From an uncultured Cytophagaceae bacterium (GTDB taxonomy: Bacteria; Bacteroidota; Bacteroidia; Cytophagales; Spirosomataceae): a stretch of DNA of 34,130 bases. The translations under genes were made by a program, and so were the position numbers. The stretch spans positions 1 to 34,130 of the forward strand of contig CAILUB010000179.1 in assembly GCA_903837305.1 (NCBI GenBank). The letters are read 5' to 3'. Under the pieces are notes generated by a model. It was not told where the DNA came from. It saw only the letters and a program-made list of their open reading frames with translations, and did no database searches. This document shows, one piece after another, positions 27,192-34,130 of this stretch; within the stretch, counting starts at the first letter, position 1; each line of letters begins with the position of its first letter.

Positions 27192-27227
27192 AATTTACTT
27201 GACGTTAACGTTAACGTAAAGTAAATT
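27192..27227 (+). promoter_or_regulatory. LiuR operator overlapping the liu promoter
   Basis: This 36-bp near-perfect palindrome has a single mismatched pair (27201/27218). Its core is two overlapping ACGTTAACGT boxes offset by 6 bp (27202-27211 and 27208-27217), close to the known LiuR consensus. A sigma70-like promoter is embedded: -35 TTGACG at 27199-27204, a 17-bp spacer, and -10 TAAATT at 27222-27227. The normal 17-bp spacing argues for repression rather than the spacer-untwisting activation of metal-type MerR proteins. Confidence 0.75.
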
Positions 27228-27333
27228 TACTTATATTGCCCTTTTAAAACAAAAAATTAGCATATTTACAGACAGTCTGAAGGTTAATTCAGAGGGGCAT
27301 TGTTCATAATAAAGTTCGTGGATAAGGGGTTTT

Positions 27334-28515
27334 ATGAAAAATATTCCTGGAGTGCATTTTTATTTAGGTGAGGACATTGATGCCTTACGCGATACCATTT
27401 GCACCTATGCCCAGTCTGAAATTGCACCACAAGCAGAGCTTATTGATAGGAAAGATCAATTCCCAATGGAGCAATGGAGGAAAATGGGTGATCTTGGGGC
27501 CCTGGGAGTCACAGTTTCAGAAGAATATGGCGGTGCGAATATGGGCTATTTAGCTCACATGGTCGCGATGGAGGAAATATCGCGAGCCTCTGCTTCAGTT
27601 GGTCTTTCTTATGGTGCGCATTCAAATTTATGTGTCAATCAAATTCACCGAAACGGTACTTTGGCACAGAAGAAAAAATATTTACCAAAATTAGTATCCG
27701 GTGATTACATTGGCGCCTTAGCTATGAGTGAATCTAATTCTGGCTCTGATGTAGTGAGTATGAAACTACAGGCGGCTGAAAAAGATGGCAATTACATTTT
27801 GAATGGTACAAAGATGTGGATTACCAATGGACCAGATTGTGATGTATTGGTGGTTTATGCGAAAACTGAACCTCAACTAGGTTCAAAAGGTATTACTGCC
27901 TTCATCGTTGAAAAAGATATGCCAGGGTTTTCTGTAGCTCAGAAGTTAGACAAACTAGGGATGCGCGGATCACACACGGGCGAGCTAGTGTTCGATAATG
28001 TCAAGGTGCCGGCTGAAAATATATTGGGAAAACTCAATGGTGGTACGAAGATTCTAATGAGTGGATTGGACTATGAACGAGCAGTCTTAGCAGCAGGCCC
28101 GCTAGGAATTATGCAAGCCTGCATGGATGTGGTAGTGCCTTACATTCATGATCGTAAACAGTTTGGGCAATCTATTGGAGAATTTCAGCTAATCCAGGGA
28201 AAAGTGGCAGATATGTACACCACGCTTCAGGCATGTCGAGCATATTGTTATGCGGTTGGAAGGCACTTGGATGCATTGGGTTCGGAGCATGTGCGTCAGG
28301 TCCGAAAAGATGCAGCTGGAGTGATCCTTTATACGGCCGAAAAGGCTACTTGGATGGCGGGTGAAGCCATTCAAATTTTCGGAGGTAATGGTTATGTCAA
28401 TGATTATCCCGTTGGTCGCTTATGGCGTGATGCCAAGTTATATGAAATTGGTGCTGGAACCTCTGAAATTCGCAGAATGCTCATTGGCAGTGAATTATTT
28501 ACCGAAACTATTTAA
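27334..28515 (+). CDS. liuA: Isovaleryl-CoA dehydrogenase
   Basis: The 393-aa FAD enzyme oxidises isovaleryl-CoA to 3-methylcrotonyl-CoA. The key diagnostic is the catalytic base: Glu248 in SGLDYERAVLA occupies the special isovaleryl-CoA dehydrogenase position, while the usual glutamate near the C-terminus is replaced (YEIGAGTSEIRR). Other motifs are ALAMSESNSGSDV, MWITNGPDCDVLVVYA and IFGGNGYVNDYPVGRLWRD. It is the first structural gene of the liu operon, about 100 bp downstream of the predicted start point. A citronellyl-CoA dehydrogenase is the main alternative, but the neighbours favour LiuA. Confidence 0.9.
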   Translation: MKNIPGVHFYLGEDIDALRDTICTYAQSEIAPQAELIDRKDQFPMEQWRKMGDLGALGVTVSEEYGGANMGYLAHMVAMEEISRASASVGLSYGAHSNLCVNQIHRNGTLAQKKKYLPKLVSGDYIGALAMSESNSGSDVVSMKLQAAEKDGNYILNGTKMWITNGPDCDVLVVYAKTEPQLGSKGITAFIVEKDMPGFSVAQKLDKLGMRGSHTGELVFDNVKVPAENILGKLNGGTKILMSGLDYERAVLAAGPLGIMQACMDVVVPYIHDRKQFGQSIGEFQLIQGKVADMYTTLQACRAYCYAVGRHLDALGSEHVRQVRKDAAGVILYTAEKATWMAGEAIQIFGGNGYVNDYPVGRLWRDAKLYEIGAGTSEIRRMLIGSELFTETI

Positions 28516-28532
28516 TGAAGAGATGCTGAGAT

Positions 28533-30155
28533 ATGCCTAAGCTTGAATCTAAACTAAATATCCGAAATTCTGAATTTATTGCTAATAAGCAATTAATGCA
28601 GTCTGTTGTGGATGATTTAGTGCTTAAGATCAGACAGATTGAATTAGGTGGTGGTGAAAGCGCCAGAAAAAAACATATTGATCGATCTAAATTACTGCCT
28701 AGAGATAGAGTGCAGTTATTAATCGATCCGGGAACTCCTTTCTTAGAATTTTCTCAGCTAGCTGCTTATGGCATGTACCCTGAAAAATTGGGGTCTGATG
28801 CAGCACCTAGTGCTGGACTCATAACTGGTATTGGTTCGATTGCTGGGCAAGAATGCGTAATTATTTGCAATGACGCTACTGTTAAAGGGGGAACTTATTT
28901 CCCAATGACTGTAAAGAAGCATTTACGCGCCCAAGAGATAGCAGATCAAAATAATTTACCCTGTATCTACTTAGTAGATTCAGGCGGCGCCAATCTTCCA
29001 AATCAAGATGAGGTGTTTGCTGATAGAGATCATTTTGGTCGCATTTTTTTTAACCAGGCGAATATGTCAGCAAAAGGCATTCCGCAAATTGCCGTTGTTA
29101 TGGGCTCATGCACCGCTGGTGGCGCCTATGTTCCTGCGATGAGTGATGAGAGCATCATCGTAAAAGATCAAGGAACTATTTTTTTGGCTGGCCCACCGTT
29201 GGTTAAGGCGGCTACTGGAGAAATTGTTAGCGCTGAAGAATTAGGTGGTGCTGATGTGCATACTAGGCTATCGGGAGTTGCTGATCATTATGCACAAAAT
29301 GATGCCCATGCACTGAGTATTGCCCGCAATATAGTGAGTAATCTAAACCGTAAGAAACCGGAGCCTTTAAAGCGACGAGATGCAACACAACCACTGTATA
29401 GCGCAGATGAGTTATATGGTGTGATTCCCGTGGATACTCGTAAGCCATATGATGTTAGAGAGGTAATAGCTCGTGTTGTAGATGGATCTGAGTTTGATGA
29501 ATTTAAGGCGAGATTTGGTATTACTCTGGTAACCGGATTTGCTCATATTGACGGATATCCAGTTGGAATTATCGCTAATAATGGAATCTTGTTTTCGGAA
29601 AGCGCGCTAAAAGGGGCTCACTTTATTGAGTTGTGCTGCCAAAGAAAAATTCCTTTGATATTTTTGCAAAATATTACGGGTTTTATGGTTGGTCGTAAAT
29701 ATGAGAATGAAGGCATTGCTAGAAATGGCGCCAAGATGGTAACAGCAGTTGCTACAGCTCAAGTCCCAAAATTTACAGTGATTATTGGCGGATCGTTTGG
29801 CGCTGGTAATTATGGAATGTGTGGAAGAGCATATAGCCCAAGAATGTTATGGATGTGGCCAAATGCAAGAATTTCTGTAATGGGTGGCGAACAGGCTGCC
29901 AGTCTATTAGCTACGGTGCGTCGCGACGGAATAGAAGCAAGGGGTGGGCAATGGAGTTCTGAAGAGGAGGCTGCATTTAAAGCTCCACTGAGACAACAGT
30001 TCGAAACTCAAGGCCATCCTTATTATGCTAGCGCTAGGCTTTGGGATGATGGCATCATTGATCCAAAAGACACTAGAAAAGTTTTAAGTTTAGCAATCTC
30101 AGCTAGCTTAAATGCCCCCATTCCCGAAACGAAGTTCGGTTTATTTAGAATGTAA
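28533..30155 (+). CDS. liuB: Methylcrotonyl-CoA carboxylase, carboxyltransferase (beta) subunit
   Basis: The 540-aa protein is of the acyl-CoA carboxyltransferase family and transfers CO2 from biotin to 3-methylcrotonyl-CoA, giving 3-methylglutaconyl-CoA. Visible are GGTYFPMTVKKHLRAQEIA, LVDSGGANLPNQ, the oxyanion-type GSCTAGGAYVPAMSDE, and in the second half QNITGFMVGRKYENEGIARNG and GSFGAGNYGMCGRAYSPR, all typical of MCC beta. The length is normal. It lies 17 bp after liuA and works with the biotin subunit LiuD. Geranyl-CoA carboxylase is a related alternative, less likely in this full liu context. Confidence 0.9.
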   Translation: MPKLESKLNIRNSEFIANKQLMQSVVDDLVLKIRQIELGGGESARKKHIDRSKLLPRDRVQLLIDPGTPFLEFSQLAAYGMYPEKLGSDAAPSAGLITGIGSIAGQECVIICNDATVKGGTYFPMTVKKHLRAQEIADQNNLPCIYLVDSGGANLPNQDEVFADRDHFGRIFFNQANMSAKGIPQIAVVMGSCTAGGAYVPAMSDESIIVKDQGTIFLAGPPLVKAATGEIVSAEELGGADVHTRLSGVADHYAQNDAHALSIARNIVSNLNRKKPEPLKRRDATQPLYSADELYGVIPVDTRKPYDVREVIARVVDGSEFDEFKARFGITLVTGFAHIDGYPVGIIANNGILFSESALKGAHFIELCCQRKIPLIFLQNITGFMVGRKYENEGIARNGAKMVTAVATAQVPKFTVIIGGSFGAGNYGMCGRAYSPRMLWMWPNARISVMGGEQAASLLATVRRDGIEARGGQWSSEEEAAFKAPLRQQFETQGHPYYASARLWDDGIIDPKDTRKVLSLAISASLNAPIPETKFGLFRM

Positions 30156-30174
30156 ATGGGTATAAGGCTTAAAA

Positions 30175-30954
30175 ATGAATCCATCATCAAAATACACCTC
30201 ACTTATTTTAGATATCAATAAGTCAATTGCTACAGTAACTTTAAATCGGCCAACATTACGAAATTCTTTTAATGAGGCTCTCATTGCAGAGTTGACTGAG
30301 ATTTTTGAAGACCTAACTAATGGTAATGAGGTCAGAGTTATTATTTTGGCAGCTAGTGGCGTCAGCTTTTGTGCCGGTGCAGATCTAACTTGGATGAAGT
30401 CTATGGCTTCCTATAGTCATGAAGAGAACTTGGCCGATGCTCGCCGGTTAGCTCAAATGCTTCATCGAATATATTGCTGTCCAATCCCAGTTATCGCACG
30501 TGTTCAAGGTGATGCATATGGAGGTGGCATAGGGCTTGCAGCGGTATGCGATATTGTTGTCGCAAGTGATAATGCCCACTTTTGTTTATCTGAAGCACGA
30601 TTAGGTTTATTGCCAGCAACCATTAGCCCTTATGTGATTAGAGCGCTAGGGGAGCAGGCATCTCGCCGCTACTTTATTACTTCAGAAAGGTTCTCGGCTG
30701 CTGAGGCTCATCGCTTAGGATTTGTACACGTACTCTGTCAACCCGATGACTTGGATCAGCAGGTAGAAAAAATTTTTCTCGCCATACTCCAGAATGGTAC
30801 TCAAGCGGTGACAAAGTGCAAAAAACTGGTTCAGGACTTTTCTAGTCAGGTAATTGATGCGAATTTGATTGAAGATACAGTAAAGCGAATTGCTGATATT
30901 CGCGGAACTGATGAGGCGCAAGTTCGCATGAGATTATTTCTGGAGAAAAAATAA
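30175..30954 (+). CDS. liuC: Methylglutaconyl-CoA hydratase
   Basis: The 259-aa crotonase hydrates 3-methylglutaconyl-CoA to HMG-CoA. Motifs are FCAGADLTWMKSMASYSHEENLADA, VQGDAYGGGIGLAAVCDIVVA and LSEARLGLLPATISPYV. The LTWMKSM segment and the LGLLPATISPYV stretch (proline-alanine where other hydratases have a PE/GG pattern) are characteristic of LiuC/AUH-type enzymes. It is placed between the two carboxylase subunit genes, as in other liu operons. The stop abuts the TTG start of liuD with no spacer. Confidence 0.88.
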   Translation: MNPSSKYTSLILDINKSIATVTLNRPTLRNSFNEALIAELTEIFEDLTNGNEVRVIILAASGVSFCAGADLTWMKSMASYSHEENLADARRLAQMLHRIYCCPIPVIARVQGDAYGGGIGLAAVCDIVVASDNAHFCLSEARLGLLPATISPYVIRALGEQASRRYFITSERFSAAEAHRLGFVHVLCQPDDLDQQVEKIFLAILQNGTQAVTKCKKLVQDFSSQVIDANLIEDTVKRIADIRGTDEAQVRMRLFLEKK

Positions 30955-32970
30955 TTGTTTACTAAAATTCTCATCGCTAATCGAGGTGAAATTGCCTGCC
31001 GAATTGCAAAAACCTGCCGAAAATTAGGGGTTAAAACGGTTGCCGTTTATTCGGATGCCGATAAAGATGCGCTGCATGTTCAAGTATGTGATGAGGCCGT
31101 CTACATTGGCGGCTCATCACCCAAGGAAAGCTATCTTCTAGGCAGCATAATTATTAAACAGGCTTTGGCTTATGGTGCTCAGGCGATCCATCCTGGTTAT
31201 GGCTTTCTCTCTGAGAATGCAGATTTTGCTCGTGATTGCGCTATCGCTGGCCTTGTATTTATCGGGCCACCCGAGGCAGCAATCAGGGCAATGGGTTCTA
31301 AATCAGCTGCGAAGTCACTTATGGAGCAGGCTGGGGTTCCTTTAGTGCCAGGCTATCACGGCGAATTGCAGGATTGCGCTTTCTTACGTAAGCAGGCCGA
31401 TCAGATTGGGTATCCAGTTCTACTAAAGGCTTCGGCTGGCGGTGGCGGTAAAGGAATGCGAATCATTGAGGATGGTAATTCCTTTGAGCAAGCATTAGCT
31501 TCGTGTAAGCGTGAGGCGATGAGTAGTTTTGGGGACGATAAGGTATTGGTAGAGAGGTACTTGAGTCGACCTAGACATATTGAAGTTCAAGTATTTGCCG
31601 ATAAGCAGGGTAATTGCGTTTATCTTTTTGATCGCGATTGCTCCGTCCAAAGGCGCCATCAAAAAGTTCTAGAGGAGGCGCCGTCACCTTGCATGAGTGA
31701 TGAGCTAAAGGCTCAAATGGGTCAAGCAGCTGTTAATGCTGCAAAAGCAGTCAATTACGAAGGTGCTGGAACGGTAGAGTTTATTGCTGAAGCCGATGAT
31801 GAGGGTCAGGCTGGTCATTTTTATTTTATGGAAATGAATACTCGTCTTCAAGTTGAGCATCCAGTAACCGAAATGATTACAGGGCAAGATTTGGTGGAAT
31901 GGCAACTCAGGGTTGCTAACTCAGAACCGCTTCCACTATTGCAGAATCAACTCAAAGAGTGCGGACATGCTCTTGAGGCACGTATTTATGCTGAAAATCC
32001 TGAGAATCAGTTTCTTCCCTCCACTGGTAAATTATTGACTATGTTGATGCCTAAAGAAGAGTTGGGAGTGGTGAGGGTGGATGCTGGTGTTCGGGAAGGT
32101 GACGTTATCAGCCCTTTCTATGACCCCATGATTGCTAAATTAATTGTATGGGGCGAGGATCGACCAACAGCATTATCTAGAATGGAAGTGGCGTTAGCTC
32201 AAGTCAATATTGTAGGCCTGTCGACCAATGTAGCCTTTTTATCCCGCTTAGTTAAAAATGATTCTTTTGTTAAACCCAATTTAGATACTGGATTAATACT
32301 CCGGCATGAAAATGAGTTGCTACAAAAGGACTTAAAGGTTGATTTTGAAAGCTTGGCCTTTTTGGTTGCGGGACAATTGTCAGCGGAGCTGTATCAATCT
32401 AGAGCGTATAACTCTGAAGTCCAATCACCGTGGCAAAAATTAGATGGATGGCGGATGAATGGATTCATCGAAAGAGGCTTTACGTGGATGTTAGACGATT
32501 CACATCAAGCTCATGTAGTGCGGCTAAATTATTCCCAAAATACACTCTTATACGATGGTGAGATGCGGCACTTTACCCATTGCGAAGATGATGGTGTACT
32601 GCGAATCGAATTAAACGGAAAGCAATTGAATGCACGCGTGATTTCAGAGTCTAGTCATCCAAATACCCTTCATTTATTTCGCGATGGCAGATATCAAAAA
32701 TGGCACTACCAAAATCCTCTAGCAATGACTCATGTTGATGAGAGTGCTATTGGAAAATTGACTGCACCAATGCCTGGTAAAGTTGTAGCCATTCGGGTTG
32801 AGGTGGGACATCAAGTTATTGTGGGAGACGAACTCATAGTTGTTGAATCAATGAAAATGGAACACACCATTACTGCACCTGTAGATGGGATCATCGCTGA
32901 AATTCATTATGCCGAGGGGGATCAGGTGGGTGAAGGCGATCAATTAATTACTTTTGCAAGCCCTACTTAA
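30955..32970 (+). CDS. liuD: Methylcrotonyl-CoA carboxylase, biotin-containing (alpha) subunit
   Basis: The 671-aa protein combines biotin carboxylase and biotin carrier. The N-terminus is KILIANRGEIACRI, ATP-grasp GGGGKGM with Lys166, then EMNTRLQVEHPVTE. A linking domain (about 450-590) follows. The C-terminal carrier has the biotinylated Lys634 in VVESMKMEH and a closing PVDGIIAEI segment. The start is TTG at 30955, directly after the liuC stop, with GGAG at 30942-30945 nine bases before. No ATG fits because the biotin-carboxylase motif begins only a few residues in. It forms the MCC holoenzyme with LiuB. Confidence 0.9.
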   Translation: MFTKILIANRGEIACRIAKTCRKLGVKTVAVYSDADKDALHVQVCDEAVYIGGSSPKESYLLGSIIIKQALAYGAQAIHPGYGFLSENADFARDCAIAGLVFIGPPEAAIRAMGSKSAAKSLMEQAGVPLVPGYHGELQDCAFLRKQADQIGYPVLLKASAGGGGKGMRIIEDGNSFEQALASCKREAMSSFGDDKVLVERYLSRPRHIEVQVFADKQGNCVYLFDRDCSVQRRHQKVLEEAPSPCMSDELKAQMGQAAVNAAKAVNYEGAGTVEFIAEADDEGQAGHFYFMEMNTRLQVEHPVTEMITGQDLVEWQLRVANSEPLPLLQNQLKECGHALEARIYAENPENQFLPSTGKLLTMLMPKEELGVVRVDAGVREGDVISPFYDPMIAKLIVWGEDRPTALSRMEVALAQVNIVGLSTNVAFLSRLVKNDSFVKPNLDTGLILRHENELLQKDLKVDFESLAFLVAGQLSAELYQSRAYNSEVQSPWQKLDGWRMNGFIERGFTWMLDDSHQAHVVRLNYSQNTLLYDGEMRHFTHCEDDGVLRIELNGKQLNARVISESSHPNTLHLFRDGRYQKWHYQNPLAMTHVDESAIGKLTAPMPGKVVAIRVEVGHQVIVGDELIVVESMKMEHTITAPVDGIIAEIHYAEGDQVGEGDQLITFASPT

Positions 32971-32985
32971 TTAGAATAGCTCATT

Positions 32986-33918
32986 ATGATTAGTTCTCCA
33001 TACTTACCTAAAAAAGTAAAGATAGTCGAGGTAGGGCCTCGCGATGGTTTGCAGAATGAGAAAACATTCGTAGCAAATGAGGTAAAGATTTCCCTGATTA
33101 ACCAATTATCATCAGCTGGATTTTCCAATATTGAGGCAGCTGCTTTTGTATCGCCAAAATGGATTCCGCAAATGGCGAGTAGTGAAATTGTGATGGCTGG
33201 TATTGATCGGATGCCAGGCACAATTTATTCAGTATTAGTTCCCAATCTTCAAGGATTTGAAAAGGCACTAGCTTCTCGCGCCAATGAGATTGTCATTTTT
33301 GGAGCTGCATCGGAGACTTTTTCTCAAAAGAACATTAATTGTAGTATCGCAGAATCTATTGAACGTTTTGCACCTGTTACAAAAGCAGCTTTGGATCATA
33401 ATATTCGAGTACGTGGAAGTATTTCTTGCGCCATGGGCTGTCCTTTTGAGGGCAATATTGATCCTGCGAAAGTAGGGGAGGTGGTCCGACTGATGGCAGA
33501 CCTAGGATGCGCGGAAATTGATATCGCCGACACGATCGGCATTGGAACTCCAAACAAAATTAAAGCAGTTTTCGAGCATATTGGCCAGATATTGCCAATG
33601 AGTACCTATTCTGGACACTTTCATGATACTTATGGCCAGTCTCTGGCAAATATCTATGCGGCCATGGAAATGGGTGTGAGTACCTTTCATTCATCAGTAG
33701 CTGGCTTGGGTGGTTGCCCTTATGCACAAGGGGCAACTGGTAATGTTGCAACTGAAGATGTTCTTTATCTACTTGCTGGGCTTGGGATTGAAACGGGTAT
33801 AGATTTTGAATTGGTAGTGCGAAGTGGTAACTATATCTCTAATGTTCTCAATCGACCAAATGGATCAAAAGCTGGTCGTGCTTTTTTAGCAAAGGTAGCT
33901 TTGAGTGCTGGAGATTGA
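32986..33918 (+). CDS. liuE: Hydroxymethylglutaryl-CoA lyase
   Basis: The 310-aa TIM-barrel lyase splits HMG-CoA into acetoacetate and acetyl-CoA. It carries VEVGPRDGLQNE with Arg19 and Asp20, SISCAMGCPFEG, DIADTIGIGTP, metal-binding His211 and His213 in HFHDTYGQ, and the active-site Cys244 in GLGGCPYAQGATGNVATED. The length is standard for bacterial forms. It ends the liu operon in this window. No acetoacetate-activating gene follows before the right edge, so acetoacetate must be handled by genes elsewhere. It is 15 bp after liuD. Confidence 0.92.
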   Translation: MISSPYLPKKVKIVEVGPRDGLQNEKTFVANEVKISLINQLSSAGFSNIEAAAFVSPKWIPQMASSEIVMAGIDRMPGTIYSVLVPNLQGFEKALASRANEIVIFGAASETFSQKNINCSIAESIERFAPVTKAALDHNIRVRGSISCAMGCPFEGNIDPAKVGEVVRLMADLGCAEIDIADTIGIGTPNKIKAVFEHIGQILPMSTYSGHFHDTYGQSLANIYAAMEMGVSTFHSSVAGLGGCPYAQGATGNVATEDVLYLLAGLGIETGIDFELVVRSGNYISNVLNRPNGSKAGRAFLAKVALSAGD

Positions 33919-34055
33919 CTTATCTAACACCAATCCCTAAAATAAATTTAAAAGCATAATGTTTAAAGCTAATGAATGAAGTCTGTAGCGGTAGAACATA
34001 CAATTGCGTCATGCATGTCACTTCGAGCACTTATTAAAGACCTCTTTCCAAAGGC

Positions 34056-34073
34056 ATAGATTCTTAAATCTAT
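34056..34073. repeat. AT-rich inverted repeat downstream of the liu operon
   Basis: ATAGATT and AATCTAT are perfect 7-bp arms around a 4-base loop. No T run follows directly, so it is a weak terminator candidate at best. The rest of 33919-34130 contains no gene I can support. Confidence 0.25.
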
Positions 34074-34130
34074 AGGATAGCAAGTTTTCAGAGGCTAGTA
34101 TTTATAATAAATCCACGTCCTGGTGGGTCC

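Noticed and set aside
28533..32970. Geranyl-CoA carboxylase (atuC/atuF)
   Set aside because: Flanking by LiuR, isovaleryl-CoA dehydrogenase, LiuC and HMG-CoA lyase fits methylcrotonyl-CoA carboxylase; no other atu genes seen.
1..34130. Transposons, prophage, CRISPR, toxin-antitoxin or defence system
   Set aside because: No transposase, integrase, regular repeat array or such gene pairs could be seen on either strand.

Overview
The window is low-GC bacterial DNA, densely packed with catabolic genes and without any mobile element, rRNA or CRISPR array. The gene families point to a beta-proteobacterium of the Burkholderiales with an AT-rich, streamlined genome, and Polynucleobacter-like is my best guess. 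They include an AlkK-type ligase, a DmdC-like acyl-CoA dehydrogenase, DUF2889, and a liuRABCDE leucine/isovalerate cluster under a MerR-type LiuR. The taxonomic guess is inference, because no rRNA or other marker gene is present.

Region 1 (about 600-8500, + strand) encodes a five-gene, biotin-independent, ATP-dependent carboxylase. It has two HyuA-type ASKHA kinase-like subunits (658 and 710 aa), a small zinc-finger subunit (156 aa), a HyuB-type subunit (751 aa) and an unfamiliar protein of about 282 aa. The number, order and sizes match the acetophenone carboxylase Apc complex of Aromatoleum aromaticum better than the three-subunit acetone carboxylase. A 5' scrap of a short-chain dehydrogenase (SDR) gene sits between the fourth and fifth genes.

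Region 2 (8700-17300) carries the likely partners of the carboxylase: an intact HSDL2-like SDR, an SCPx-type thiolase (- strand), and a dead full-length SDR pseudogene. These are followed by a saccharopine-dehydrogenase-like protein, an AMP-forming acyl-CoA ligase and a 909-aa MalT/LuxR-type (LAL) regulator. A 29-bp element (25 of 29 identical) lies upstream of both the carboxylase operon and the pseudogene-led operon, so the two are probably co-regulated, perhaps by the LAL protein.

Region 3 (17300-26700) is beta-oxidation. A - strand operon encodes an acyl-CoA dehydrogenase, an AlkK-like CoA ligase and a DUF2889 protein. It is divergent from a + strand operon of a TetR repressor, a FadN-like hydroxyacyl-CoA dehydrogenase/enoyl-CoA hydratase fusion, a FadA-like thiolase and an isomerase-like crotonase.

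Region 4 (26700-33900) is the complete liu module: LiuR, isovaleryl-CoA dehydrogenase, both subunits of methylcrotonyl-CoA carboxylase, methylglutaconyl-CoA hydratase and HMG-CoA lyase. A 36-bp near-perfect palindrome overlaps the promoter.

My working hypothesis is that a methyl ketone R-CO-CH3 is carboxylated to a beta-keto acid, activated by a CoA ligase and cleaved by a thiolase to R-CO-CoA plus acetyl-CoA, and that R-CO-CoA then goes through beta-oxidation. If R is a branched, isoprenoid-like chain, the product is 3-methylcrotonyl-CoA or isovaleryl-CoA, the substrates of the adjacent liu enzymes. The two decayed SDR genes may be lost secondary-alcohol dehydrogenases that once supplied the ketone. 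The carboxylase substrate cannot be determined from the sequence. No intergenic stretch exceeds 300 bases.
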